Source of the DNA: Bog-473 sp963804055
GTDB lineage: Bacteria; Actinomycetota; Acidimicrobiia; Acidimicrobiales; RAAP-2
Direction: 5' to 3'
Assembly (NCBI GenBank): GCA_963804055.1
Contig: CAWDOU010000003.1
Coordinates: 248,001-312,000 of the forward strand
DNA: 64,000 bases
Shown: positions 26,450 through 34,581 of the stretch, in pieces
Layout: every line of letters starts with the position of its first letter
Position numbering within the stretch: the stretch's first letter is position 1
Translations under genes and position numbers: made by a program
The notes under the pieces: generated by a model
Database searches by the model: none
Seen by the model: the letters and a program-made list of their open reading frames with translations, nothing else
What the model was told of the DNA's origin: nothing

Positions 26450-28045
26450 ATGGAGCTCGTTTCCCCGAGCGCGATCACCACTCCCACACCGCCCCAGAGC
26501 GTCGACGTTGACGCGCCGGGGCAAGCGGCGCGCCGGCTGAGCTTGGTGCGCACCGCGCTCCTGGGGCTCGTCGGAAGCTCCGCAATCGTGGTTGGGGCTG
26601 TCTTCGGAGGCCAGTCCTTCGAGACCCATCTTGCCGGCGCATGGTTCTTCGGCATGCCGGGCGGGCCCTTTGGCTCGTTCGGTTCGAGCAGCTCCCTCCC
26701 GACCATCGCCTCCTTGGCACTCGTGTTCGGCGGGCTCATCCTTCTGAGCAGAGTCTGGTTCGGCTTCCTCCGCCACCTCAATGAGCACCGCGGTTTCCCG
26801 GTGAAGCGCGTCGTGCTCGTCGTGGCGATCTGGGCTGTCCCTCTCCTTCTCGCGCCTCCGCTCTTCAGCCGGGACGTCTACACCTACTCCGCGCAGGGCG
26901 AGATGATGAGCCATCACATCAACCCGTACTCGTACGGGCCCGAGGTGCTCGGCGCGACGCCGTTCAACCAGATGGCCGACACGGTGTGGTCGGGTACGGA
27001 GTCACCCTACGGCCCCACCTTCTTGAGCGTGGACGGGCTGCTCGACCAGGCATCAGGTCACCAGATCCTGCCCGACCTCGTCCTTCTGCGCCTCCTGGAG
27101 GTGGCTGGGCTCGCGCTGGCGGTGGCGGCCACGCCGACGCTGGCGCGATCGCTCAAACACGACCCCGCCCATGCCGTCCTGATCGGGGTGGGATCGCCTC
27201 TGGCCCTGCTGGCTCTGATCGGGGGCGCGCACAACGATGCGTTGATGGTCGGGCTCCTCATGGCCGGGCTGGCCGTGGCCAAACGCTTCGGGACGGTGCC
27301 CGGAGTGATCCTGTGCGCACTTGCCGCCGGGGTGAAATCACCGGCGATGCTCGGTGTGCTGTTCCTCGGCTGGGTCTGGGCCGGGAGAGAGGCATCGCTC
27401 CGACGCCGCATCGGGTATACCGCAGGAGCGGGGCTGATCGCGCTGGCCACCATGGAGGTGGTCTCGCTGGTGTCGGGTACCGGCTGGGGCTGGATTCGCA
27501 CCACCACGACCGCCGACGCCACCTTCACCGGAGTGACCCCGATCAATCTGGTCGCCCGCTCGGTCTCCATCGTCAGCCACGTGGCTCAGGTCCCGATCTC
27601 GACCTTGGCCGTGCGACCCGTCTTCATGGTGCTCGGGCTGCTCGTCGCCGCCTACGTCGGGTGGCGCCAGCTGCTGCGGTCGCCCCGGGACGGGGTCGTC
27701 CGTTGCCTGGGCGTGACCCTCCTGGTCCTCGCGCTGCTGGGACCCATCGTGTGGTCCTGGTACGTGACCTGGGGCGTGATCGTGGTCGCCCCGGCAGCGA
27801 TCGGTCGCCTCCGCACAGCCTCCATCGTGATCTCCACGTTGTGGGCCTTCGTCGGCATGACGACGGTGCACGGCGTCTACATGCGAATGCTGCACACCTT
27901 TGTGCTGACCGACCTCCTGCTGATCGCCATGCTTCTCGCGGTGGCCATCACGCCCCTCGGGCTGTTCACCGCCGAACGACGGGCCAGTCTCCCTCGCCTG
28001 GCGCCGGGAGTCCTGACCGGTTCGGGCGCGGGCGCCACGACCTGA
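26450..28045 (+). CDS. MptB-like polyprenol-phosphomannose alpha-1,6-mannosyltransferase
   Basis: 531 aa from ATG 26450; GTG 26426 would add eight residues. About 12 membrane helices. The first large external loop holds SRDVYTYSAQGEMMSHHINP and then DTVWSGTESPYGPTFLSVDG, the GT-C signature of mycobacterial MptA/MptB. These enzymes extend the mannan core of lipomannan using polyprenol-phosphate mannose at the outer membrane face. LIGGAHNDALMVGLL is a second conserved helix. It diverges from the YfhO-like gene across a 427-base region with regulatory-looking dyads. The donor is inferred from the family. Confidence 0.82.
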   Translation: MELVSPSAITTPTPPQSVDVDAPGQAARRLSLVRTALLGLVGSSAIVVGAVFGGQSFETHLAGAWFFGMPGGPFGSFGSSSSLPTIASLALVFGGLILLSRVWFGFLRHLNEHRGFPVKRVVLVVAIWAVPLLLAPPLFSRDVYTYSAQGEMMSHHINPYSYGPEVLGATPFNQMADTVWSGTESPYGPTFLSVDGLLDQASGHQILPDLVLLRLLEVAGLALAVAATPTLARSLKHDPAHAVLIGVGSPLALLALIGGAHNDALMVGLLMAGLAVAKRFGTVPGVILCALAAGVKSPAMLGVLFLGWVWAGREASLRRRIGYTAGAGLIALATMEVVSLVSGTGWGWIRTTTTADATFTGVTPINLVARSVSIVSHVAQVPISTLAVRPVFMVLGLLVAAYVGWRQLLRSPRDGVVRCLGVTLLVLALLGPIVWSWYVTWGVIVVAPAAIGRLRTASIVISTLWAFVGMTTVHGVYMRMLHTFVLTDLLLIAMLLAVAITPLGLFTAERRASLPRLAPGVLTGSGAGATT

Positions 28046-28080
28046 GTCCGACTCGGGCAGCCGCCTGACTGCCCGCGCGT

Positions 28081-28518
28081 TCAGTCCGCCAGGTCGACGG
28101 CCGAGACGACGTGCTCCGGTCGGACCCGCACCAAGAGCTCGCCCGCAACGCCGTTGCGGCTCCCGTACTCCTCGGCCCGCTCTGCCCCCATGTAGCGGCC
28201 GCCGAGCCGGCTGGCCCACGACCGCACCTCGTCGAGGTCGTCGCTGATCTCGGCCGTGCCTTCCACCACCACGAAGCTGAAAGGCGGACGGTCGTCGTCC
28301 ACGCACAGGGAGACTCTCGGTTCGTGCCGGATGTTCCGGCCCTTGACGGTCGACTCTCCCGTGCTGAACACGAGCGACCCGTCCTCGTCGAGGTCGTACC
28401 AGACGGGAGCCAGGTGGGGTCGTCCGTCAGGCCGGACCGTCGCCAGTTTGGCGGTCCGCGCCGGAAGCGCCGTCAAGAAGGCATGCACTTGGGCGTCGCT
28501 CATCGGGTGGTACGGCAT
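28081..28518 (-). CDS. PPOX-class F420/FMN-dependent oxidoreductase
   Basis: 145 aa split-barrel flavoprotein. ARTAKLATVRPDGRPHLAPV and TGESTVKGRNIRHEPRVSL are the strands that hold the phosphate of FMN or F420 in this class. SFVVVEGTAEI and GRYMGAERAEEYG are also family-typical. Such proteins reduce small molecules with F420H2 or bind haem or flavin. The start is ATG 28518 or 28503. It is the last gene of a minus-strand run from 33380, with a 46-base gap from the NTF2-like gene, so it may belong to the same transcript. Confidence 0.85.
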   Translation of the reverse strand: MPYHPMSDAQVHAFLTALPARTAKLATVRPDGRPHLAPVWYDLDEDGSLVFSTGESTVKGRNIRHEPRVSLCVDDDRPPFSFVVVEGTAEISDDLDEVRSWASRLGGRYMGAERAEEYGSRNGVAGELLVRVRPEHVVSAVDLAD

Positions 28519-28564
28519 CAGTGCGTCGACTCGGGGGGCGCCACGAGCAGCCCGCGCCGTACCC

Positions 28565-29029
28565 TCACCCGGGCGTCCCCCCGTTGGCGGTGTAGGCCTC
28601 TGTCCAGGCCTGGATCATCGGGCCGAAGGCGGCAGGGTTGTACGCATCCTCCTCATAGGAGAACTTCATGTCGCCGGCATAGTGCAGAACAGTGATGTTG
28701 TGGGCCTGGTGCACCGACCCGTCGCCCGGATCCTTCATTCGGTTCTCGATCCGGCAGACCCACCAGCCCCGCTCCTCGTCGCACACACACCACGCGTGCG
28801 GGAACGCGTTCATGTCCTTGTTGGGCCACTCCGCCATGAGCGGGCTGATCCATTCATAGATCTCATCAGGGCCATGGAAGGTGCCGAAGGTGTGCTCGAG
28901 GTACACGGCGTCCTCGGTGAAGAGGTCGGCCCAGTCCCGCCATTGACCGCTGGCGGCACAGCGCCCTGCCGTCTCCATGTAGTGCTGGTGCGCCTGCTCC
29001 AGCTCTTCCCGGCTCCACTTCTGTGTCAT
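28565..29029 (-). CDS. NTF2-like (SnoaL-fold) protein
   Basis: 154 aa from ATG 29029, chosen because it overlaps the upstream EthD-like stop as ATGA; an in-frame ATG lies 15 bases further up. It shows the cone-fold pattern RDWADLFTEDAVYLEHTFGT, then GPDEIYEWISPLMAEWPN, as in SnoaL-like cyclases, dehydratases and steroid isomerases. The Trp-rich middle GWWVCRIENRM forms a strand lining the pocket. No catalytic Asp-His pair can be assigned with certainty. Together with two SDRs and an EthD-like protein it suggests modification of a hydrophobic ring compound. Confidence 0.82.
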   Translation of the reverse strand: MTQKWSREELEQAHQHYMETAGRCAASGQWRDWADLFTEDAVYLEHTFGTFHGPDEIYEWISPLMAEWPNKDMNAFPHAWCVCDEERGWWVCRIENRMKDPGDGSVHQAHNITVLHYAGDMKFSYEEDAYNPAAFGPMIQAWTEAYTANGGTPG

Positions 29030-29748
29030 GACTTCAGTATCCATTCACTCATGGTGACACTGCGCAAGGTGCTCAGGTCGACGAAGGCGTTGATCTCTTC
29101 GATCATCTGCGTGACGTTGGCCTGCATCCGTCCCGGGTCTCCGTCCGCGCAATAGAACAGCATCGGATCGGTGACGTGCGCCAACGATGGCCAGGCCTCT
29201 TCCACGATCCCGGCCAGGGGCGGCGCGCCGGCGGTGATCGGCCGGAACACCGCGTTGCGGACGTAGCGGGTCCGGGGCTGGATCTGTTCGGTGATGGGAG
29301 AGATCCTGGTGTGCCAGCGCGTCATCCACTCGTCGAAGCTCAAATCGGGGTGCTGCTGCAGGAGTGCCACTGTGAGCACTCCCGGCGAGCGCTCCCCGTC
29401 GGGCCAGTCGCGGGGTCTCGCCCACTGGTTTCCCCCGTAGTCACGGTAGAGCGACTCCACCACGGAGTAGCCGGCCAGGCGCACCGCCGCCGCCTCCAGA
29501 ACCCGCTCGAAGGGGCTCCGCTGTTCGATGGAATCCACCCAGAGCGACACGACCCCGTGCAGCGGCGTCTCGCCCTCGGGGGTCGGCACGGGGGCGGGGA
29601 TGTCGCTCTCGGGGTCCCAGACATCGATCGTCAGACGGCCTGGGTCCAGGGCGAGCAGCTCCCCGGCGACCGAGCCGAGCAGGACGTCGGCGACTTCGGC
29701 TCGGGAGCTCTTCTCACCCAGCCACGTCAGGTACATCAGCTTCTCCAC
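29026..29748 (-). CDS. EthD-like dimeric alpha/beta-barrel protein
   Basis: 240 aa from the GTG at 29748 (VEKLMYLTWLGEKSS). The C-terminal half has LSFDEWMTRWHTRISPITEQ, then YVRNAVFRP and IVEEAWPSL, the EthD/ferredoxin-like pattern. The N-terminal half resembles a second, more diverged copy, so the protein may be an internal dimer. EthD proteins help P450 ether degradation or act in decarboxylation or cyclisation of polyketide-like substrates. It is coupled to the NTF2-like gene (ATGA) and follows the SDR by 13 bases. Exact activity unknown. Confidence 0.7.
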   Translation of the reverse strand: MEKLMYLTWLGEKSSRAEVADVLLGSVAGELLALDPGRLTIDVWDPESDIPAPVPTPEGETPLHGVVSLWVDSIEQRSPFERVLEAAAVRLAGYSVVESLYRDYGGNQWARPRDWPDGERSPGVLTVALLQQHPDLSFDEWMTRWHTRISPITEQIQPRTRYVRNAVFRPITAGAPPLAGIVEEAWPSLAHVTDPMLFYCADGDPGRMQANVTQMIEEINAFVDLSTLRSVTMSEWILKS

Positions 29749-29761
29749 GTCGCGTCTCCCC

Positions 29762-30550
29762 TCACCAGGTGAGCCCCAGCGCCTGGCGCATGGTGCCCTC
29801 GAACTCGGCATCGCTGAGCGTCCGCCGCAGCTGCAGGACCATCGTCGCGTCGTCGCCGACCTCGACCCGCAACGGAGTGGCCGGATCCTCCAACGCGTCC
29901 GCGACCGCCATCCCCACCAGTTCGGGCCCCGGACGTCCGTCGGGTCCGGTCAGGGTCACGGCCGTTCCGCTCCACTGCGCGTGCAGGTCCGCGTAGAGCG
30001 CAGGACCCCGGTGGTCGTCGCCGTGCTTCATCCCTGGCGCGATGTACCCCGGCTCAATGATCACGACGCGGATGCCGAAGTGGCCGAGCTCGAAGTAGAG
30101 CGTCTCCGACAGCGCCTCGAGGGCATGCTTCGACGCCGCATACGGCCCCTCCAGTGGCGTTCCGATCTTGCCCTGGACGGAGCTGACGTTGACGAGCACG
30201 CCGCTACCGCGGTCTCGCCAGTGGGGCACGACCGCCTGGGCGAGGCGCAACGGGCCGAGGGTGTTCACTTCGAGCACCCGGCGGAACGAGTCGAGCGGAT
30301 AGGTCTCGAGCGGGCCCGAGCCGGGCAGGCCGGCGTTGTTGACCACGGCATCCAGCTCGCCCGCCTCCGCCACGGCAGCCCGCACCGAGGCGTCGTCGCT
30401 GACGTCGAGCTCGAGGTACTGGACGGCCGGCAGCCCGTCGAGGAGGTCCGGGTCGCGGGCGGTGGCCACCACGTCGTGGCCGCGCGCGGCAAGGACCTCG
30501 ACCGTGGCCCGCCCGATGGCGCGGGCGGCTCCCGTCACGAGCACGCGCAT
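29762..30550 (-). CDS. Short-chain dehydrogenase/reductase
   Basis: 262 aa. Start ATG 30550, just before the Rossmann strand RVLVTGAARAIGRATVEVLA. Other motifs: LDVSDDAS, NNAGLPGSG, VNVSSVQGKIG and the active-site YAASKHALEA. IEPGYIAPG follows the catalytic Lys. The TGxxxAIG loop has Ala where classical SDRs have Gly at the second position. It lies two bases after the preceding SDR and 13 before the EthD-like gene, in one operon. Retinol or steroid-type substrates are typical for this subgroup, but that is inference. Confidence 0.87.
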   Translation of the reverse strand: MRVLVTGAARAIGRATVEVLAARGHDVVATARDPDLLDGLPAVQYLELDVSDDASVRAAVAEAGELDAVVNNAGLPGSGPLETYPLDSFRRVLEVNTLGPLRLAQAVVPHWRDRGSGVLVNVSSVQGKIGTPLEGPYAASKHALEALSETLYFELGHFGIRVVIIEPGYIAPGMKHGDDHRGPALYADLHAQWSGTAVTLTGPDGRPGPELVGMAVADALEDPATPLRVEVGDDATMVLQLRRTLSDAEFEGTMRQALGLTW

Positions 30551-30552
30551 CC

Positions 30553-31431
30553 TCAGGCCCCCGCGGCCGGACGGAGGCCGACGAGCTCTTCGCTCACCTG
30601 CCAGAGCCGCCCCGCCGCCTCGGGGTCCTGGGCCCACCGGCGGGGCTTTCTGGGCTTGCACTTGACGAAGTACTCGCCGCTGACCCCCTCCACTTCTGGC
30701 GACGACGCCAGGTAGACGGACGTGCGGGCGCCCTTGGCCGGCGAGAGGAAGAAGGGACTGGCGATCTTGATCCCGAAGGCCAAGAAGCCCCGCGTGTCGC
30801 CATCGCCTCCGTAGCCGCTTCGCACGGTGCCGGGATGCAGGGAGTTGGCGGTCAGCCCGCGGCCCGCACAGCGCCGGGACAGCTCCAGCGTGAACAGGAT
30901 GTTGGCCAACTTCGACTCGCCGTAGACGCGCATCCCTCGGTACGACCGGGTCGACTGCAGGTCGTCGAAGGGGATGCCCTTCCGGGCCGCGTTGTGGGCG
31001 GTGGACGCCACGTTCACCACGCGAGACGGTGCGGACCCCGTCATGCGCTCCAGCAGCAGATTGGTGAGGAGAAACGGCCCGAGGTGGTTGATGGCAAACG
31101 TCGCTTCGTAGCCGTCCACCGTCTCGGCGCGCTCGGTCAGCACCAATCCTGCGTTGTTGACCAGCACGTCCAGCCTGGGCGCCTGTTCGAGGATCTCCGC
31201 TGCGCCGCGCCGGACGGAGGCCAGATCAGCGAGGTCGAAGACGACGAGCTGGACCCGGCCCTTCCCCCCGAGCCGTTGCGTGAGCGCGGCGACGGCGGCG
31301 CGCCCCTTGTCCGCGTTGCGCGCCGTGAGCAGGACGCGGGCACCCATCGACGCCAGGGCGGCCGCGGTCTCGAAGCCGATACCGGAATTACCCCCGGTGA
31401 CGACCACGGTCTTTCCCTGCATGTCAGGCAC
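30553..31431 (-). CDS. Retinol-dehydrogenase-like SDR
   Basis: 292 aa. TGGNSGIGFETAAALASMG (12-30) binds the nucleotide, and RNADKG suggests NADP preference. LVNNAGLVLT, INHLGPFLLTNLLL, VNVASTAHN and VYGESKLANILFT complete the catalytic set. The subgroup matches WWOX/retinol-dehydrogenase-like SDRs. The C-terminal YFVKCKPRKPRRWAQDPEAA is an extension typical of these. It is the second enzyme of a co-directional block after the sulfatase-like hydrolase (64-base gap), and is followed two bases later by another SDR. Confidence 0.87.
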   Translation of the reverse strand: MPDMQGKTVVVTGGNSGIGFETAAALASMGARVLLTARNADKGRAAVAALTQRLGGKGRVQLVVFDLADLASVRRGAAEILEQAPRLDVLVNNAGLVLTERAETVDGYEATFAINHLGPFLLTNLLLERMTGSAPSRVVNVASTAHNAARKGIPFDDLQSTRSYRGMRVYGESKLANILFTLELSRRCAGRGLTANSLHPGTVRSGYGGDGDTRGFLAFGIKIASPFFLSPAKGARTSVYLASSPEVEGVSGEYFVKCKPRKPRRWAQDPEAAGRLWQVSEELVGLRPAAGA

Positions 31432-31495
31432 CGCGCACAGCCTCCTCGTGACGAGCAGGCGTCAGCATTCCACAATCGCGCCGACGATCTTGTCC

Positions 31496-33052
31496 TCAGC
31501 GCCAGGTGTCACGCGCTTCGACAAGACCTCGTTCGGGGTCCAGGAAGCTGCTGCTCAGCGTTCGTTCGGCCGTGCGCATCTGCCACTGGAGCAACTCCCG
31601 GGTGGCGTCCCAGGCGGCCACGCCGGCACCCGCCCCCTCTTCGACCAGGAGGTTGTGACGCTGCTCCGGGTCGAGGGACAAGTCGAACAACAGCGGGGGC
31701 AACAGCCCGGCATCGGCCGCGAACTGGACGTACTTGTACCGCGGCCCGCGGGACACCGCGAGGGCGCAGTGGCTCATCGGGATGCCAAAGGCCCGTTCGG
31801 CCACCTGGTTGACCGGGTCCGAAAAGCTCCATTCGAAGTGTGCCGTGTCGCGCCAGTGCGCAGGTGCCGGCTCGCCGCGCAGAAACGGGCCGAGCGACCA
31901 CCCGTCCGCCTGCAACGGCACCTCGACCCCCATGAAGTCGCAGATCGTGGGCAGCACGTCGACGGATTCGGTCACCGCATCGACGATCGTCCCCCGCGCC
32001 CCGTCAGCCTGGCGGCGCGGGTCCACGACGATCAGCGGGACGTGATAGCTCTCGTCCCAGAAGCCGAGCTTCTCGAGCAGCCAATGGTCGCCGCCCATCT
32101 CGCCGTGGTCACTGGTGAGGACCACCAGCGTCGAGTCGGCCAGACCGCTGCGCGTGAGGTACTCGAACAGCGGGGCCAGGCCGTCGTCCACTTCTCGCTG
32201 TGCCCCGTAGTACGTCGCCCGCACCTGTCGGCGCTCGCGTTCGTCCCGGGGCGCGCCCACCTCCGGGGTGCCCATGGCGAGCGCACCGAGAGGATGGATC
32301 GCCCCCTCCTCTTCGACCGTGGCGCACCCCGAAAACGGCCCCACCGCCTCGGCCGCGTAGCGGTCGTGGTACCCGATCGGGTTCCGGCGGGGCGGATGCG
32401 GCCGGATGAAGGATGCGTGCACGAAGAACGGGGTCTCGCCGTTGCGCTCCAGCCACTCGACGACGGACTGCCGTAGAAAGCTCGTCTGGGAGAGCTCCAC
32501 CGGAAAACGCGCCGGAGCCCACGTTGCACCATGGTCGGCTGCCCCCGGGAACCCCTCGACCGGCTGGTACAGGTCGTGGGGGTTGGCGGGGACGTCGAAG
32601 CCCTGGGACGCCAGCCACCGCCCCCACGCCGGGCTCCCCTGCTCCCATGGATCTTCGATCAGGGCGCGGAATCCCGGCAGCACGCCCTCGTAGCTGAACA
32701 ACCTCGGGTCGCCGGGCGGAACGGTGCGCGGATCGACCGAGGAGTCCGTGTACCCGAAGAGCACCGGGTCGTAGCCCGCGGCCCGGGCCAGCAGTGCCAC
32801 GTTGGTGAATCGGGCGTCGAGCGGGGTCCCGTTGAGGATGGAGCGGTTGCGGTGCTGATACGTGCCGGTGTACAGGCAGGCCCTGGACGGACCGCAGGGT
32901 GCCGCGTTCGCCCAGTGATTGGCGAAGAGCACGCCCCGGCCGGCGAGAGCGTCGAGCGTCGGCGTCTCGACGACCGGATGCCCCAGTGCGGACAGGCAAT
33001 CCCCGCGCCACTGGTCGAGCGTGATGAAGAGGACGTTGCGGGACGGCGGCAC
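31496..33052 (-). CDS. Phosphonate-monoester-hydrolase/sulfatase-like enzyme
   Basis: 518 aa in the alkaline-phosphatase superfamily. NVLFITLDQWRGD (6-18) gives the metal-binding Asp13, and APCGPSRACLYTGTY carries C53 in the C-x-P-x-R motif converted to formylglycine. TSDHGEMGGDHWLLEKLGFW provides the other metal ligands. Overall layout (PLDARFTNVALLARAAGYDP, HASFIRPHPP, RYKYVQFAAD, and a C-terminal WQMRTAERTL) follows rhizobial phosphonate monoester hydrolases more than classical arylsulfatases. Such enzymes hydrolyse phosphonate, phosphate or sulfate esters. No formylglycine-generating enzyme is adjacent. It leads the SDR-SDR-EthD-NTF2-PPOX run. Confidence 0.87.
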   Translation of the reverse strand: MPPSRNVLFITLDQWRGDCLSALGHPVVETPTLDALAGRGVLFANHWANAAPCGPSRACLYTGTYQHRNRSILNGTPLDARFTNVALLARAAGYDPVLFGYTDSSVDPRTVPPGDPRLFSYEGVLPGFRALIEDPWEQGSPAWGRWLASQGFDVPANPHDLYQPVEGFPGAADHGATWAPARFPVELSQTSFLRQSVVEWLERNGETPFFVHASFIRPHPPRRNPIGYHDRYAAEAVGPFSGCATVEEEGAIHPLGALAMGTPEVGAPRDERERRQVRATYYGAQREVDDGLAPLFEYLTRSGLADSTLVVLTSDHGEMGGDHWLLEKLGFWDESYHVPLIVVDPRRQADGARGTIVDAVTESVDVLPTICDFMGVEVPLQADGWSLGPFLRGEPAPAHWRDTAHFEWSFSDPVNQVAERAFGIPMSHCALAVSRGPRYKYVQFAADAGLLPPLLFDLSLDPEQRHNLLVEEGAGAGVAAWDATRELLQWQMRTAERTLSSSFLDPERGLVEARDTWR

Positions 33053-33131
33053 GGCACAACTCTTGCCGATGTCACGGACCCCCGAGCCCGGCCGGACGGC
33101 CGGATGGCGCGGCGGCCGGTCATGGCCGGAC

Positions 33132-33380
33132 TCAAGACGTGCGGATCGTCGCCCCTCCGAGCTTCGTCCCGAAGTCGATCAACCAGGCTCCGAGGCGAGG
33201 TGCCACGGCCCGGTGCACTGCTCGGCCACCGGTTACCGGGAGTCCGGTGGCCGAGCGCTGCATCGCGGCGACCCCGGGGGTCGCCACTTCGTCGCGGCGG
33301 GTCCGCCGCGAACCTGCCGAAGCCATCAGATCCCGCCGGTGGGACTCGGCCTGCGACTGCACTGCCCTGGTCTGGATCAT
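33132..33380 (-). CDS. Putative 82-aa basic small protein
   Basis: Candidate small gene in the 437-base gap between the sulfatase-like and ArsR genes. ATG 33380 is preceded by GAGGTGA at good spacing, and a minus-strand promoter (33441-33469) lies about 55 bases further up. The product begins MIQTRAVQSQAESHRRDLMA, is Arg-rich in the middle, and ends RLGAWLIDFGTKLGG with a short amphipathic helix. This layout resembles small uncharacterised actinobacterial proteins, though I cannot name a family. It ends 79 bases before the sulfatase-like start and may be the first gene of that operon. A 13-bp hairpin lies inside it. Confidence 0.5.
   Translation of the reverse strand: MIQTRAVQSQAESHRRDLMASAGSRRTRRDEVATPGVAAMQRSATGLPVTGGRAVHRAVAPRLGAWLIDFGTKLGGATIRTS
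33220..33256. repeat. 13-bp perfect inverted repeat (hairpin)
   Basis: GCTCGGCCACCGG (33220-33232) and CCGGTGGCCGAGC (33244-33256) are exact complements around an 11-base loop. There is no T-tract after it on either strand. It lies between divergently transcribed genes, so it is not positioned as a terminator for either the ArsR or the sulfatase-like gene. If the 82-aa gene is real, the hairpin is within its message and could attenuate downstream expression. Confidence 0.6.
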
Positions 33381-33440
33381 CTGCTCACCTCACTTGCTCC
33401 TACTGCTTGCCGCATCACAAATCTCACCCAACGAGACTCA

Positions 33441-33469
33441 AGTCTAACCGATGGTTGACATGAATTCAA
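33441..33469 (-). promoter_or_regulatory. Candidate minus-strand sigma70-type promoter
   Basis: Read on the minus strand, TTGAAT (33464-33469) and TAGACT (33441-33446) are separated by exactly 17 bases. Transcription would begin near 33434 and give a leader of about 54 bases before the 82-aa gene with its GAGGTGA site. The -35 abuts the AGAATATTCT palindrome shared with the opposite promoter. Confidence 0.5.
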
Positions 33470-33491
33470 GAATATTCTAATATAGGCCTAT
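33455..33491 (+). promoter_or_regulatory. ArsR-gene promoter with two palindromes, probably leaderless
   Basis: TTGACA (33455-33460) and TAATAT (33478-33483) are 17 bases apart, a near-consensus vegetative promoter in a GC-rich genome. The expected start point, about seven bases after the -10, falls on the ATG at 33490, so the mRNA should have no leader. The palindrome AGAATATTCT (33469-33478) sits in the spacer, and ATAGGCCTAT (33482-33491) spans the -10 end and start codon. Both are plausible operators for the ArsR-type regulator encoded here. Confidence 0.62.
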
Positions 33492-34581
33492 GCCTATGTT
33501 AACCGAAGAGGCCGCCGGGCCCAGGACCAGAGCCGTGAGCGCCACCCCGTCCTTGGTGACGGATCTCTCGTGGCTCCTCTCCGTCGCCGCCCGTCCGTCC
33601 ATGCAGGCCCGGTATCCGAAGCTGGCCGAGATGTTCAAGGGTCGGGAGGACCTGGCAGACCGGGTGCGCACCTTCTGGGACGACAGCGCGGAGGAGATGT
33701 GCTTCTCCGAGATGCAGGTGCTGGCCCAGCATGGCGGAGTGGTCGGCTCGACCGATCCCGACGAGCTGTGGGCCGGCATCGAACGAGCGGTGGGCACGAT
33801 CCCGCTGGACCTGTCCATGCCGTCGGAGAGTCCCGAGGACCGGGAGATCTTCCTCGACCGCTTCCGCCGGCTCCGCGAGTCTCCTGGGCTCCTGCATTCG
33901 TACGTCGCCCTCCTCCAAGAGGTCTGGGCACCCGTCGACGAGATGTGGCAACAGGCATTACCCATCGTGGAGGAGGCGGGGCGCACCCTCATGGCGCAGT
34001 ACGAGCGGGGCCGGTCACTGGAGTCATTCATACCGAGAGGGTGTGACATCCTCGACGAGCGCCTGCCCACGATCCTGGCCGGCGTCGAGGACGGTCATCC
34101 ACTCCTCTTCGTCCCCTGCCTGTTCTTCGGCTCGAGCATGTACATGGAGGTGCCGGACCTGGTCATCATCGGCGTCGGCGTCAACCAGGACCATGTCGCC
34201 GCGCGGGCCCGCACCGAATCGGTGGCCCGACGTCTCAAGGCGGTGGCCGACCCGACCCGTCTGGCGATCCTGCACTCGCTGGCGAAGGCGCCCAGCACCG
34301 TCGGCGAGCTGGCGCAGGTGTTCCGGCTCGCCCAGCCCACGGTGAGCATGCACGTCAAGGTGCTGCGGGAGAACGGCTTGGTGCGCTCGGAGCGCCGCGA
34401 CGGACGGCTCCGGCTCAGCGCCGACGCGGCGGCGGTCGAGCTGCTGCTCGACGAATTACGCCAGGCGGTGCTGCAAGGCGCCGGCGGTGCTCAACCTGGT
34501 GGTGCCAGCACGACGGGGAGCGACCGGACGCCGGCGACCGTCGTCGACCGGACCCGCTCCGCCACTCCGGTGACCGCGTAG
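33490..34581 (+). CDS. ArsR family regulator with large N-terminal domain
   Basis: 363 aa. The winged helix lies near the C-terminus (about 240-315): RRLKAVADPTRLAILHSLAK, STVGELAQVFRLAQPTVSMH and KVLRENGLVRSERRDGRLRL. About 230 residues before it form an alpha-helical domain of unknown function that probably senses a ligand or dimerises. No metal-binding Cys pair such as CxC is seen in the recognition helix. ATG 33490 or 33496 can start it. Its last 91 bases overlap the convergent P450 gene. It probably controls itself and the divergent 82-aa gene/hydrolase operon. Confidence 0.83.
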   Translation: MPMLTEEAAGPRTRAVSATPSLVTDLSWLLSVAARPSMQARYPKLAEMFKGREDLADRVRTFWDDSAEEMCFSEMQVLAQHGGVVGSTDPDELWAGIERAVGTIPLDLSMPSESPEDREIFLDRFRRLRESPGLLHSYVALLQEVWAPVDEMWQQALPIVEEAGRTLMAQYERGRSLESFIPRGCDILDERLPTILAGVEDGHPLLFVPCLFFGSSMYMEVPDLVIIGVGVNQDHVAARARTESVARRLKAVADPTRLAILHSLAKAPSTVGELAQVFRLAQPTVSMHVKVLRENGLVRSERRDGRLRLSADAAAVELLLDELRQAVLQGAGGAQPGGASTTGSDRTPATVVDRTRSATPVTA

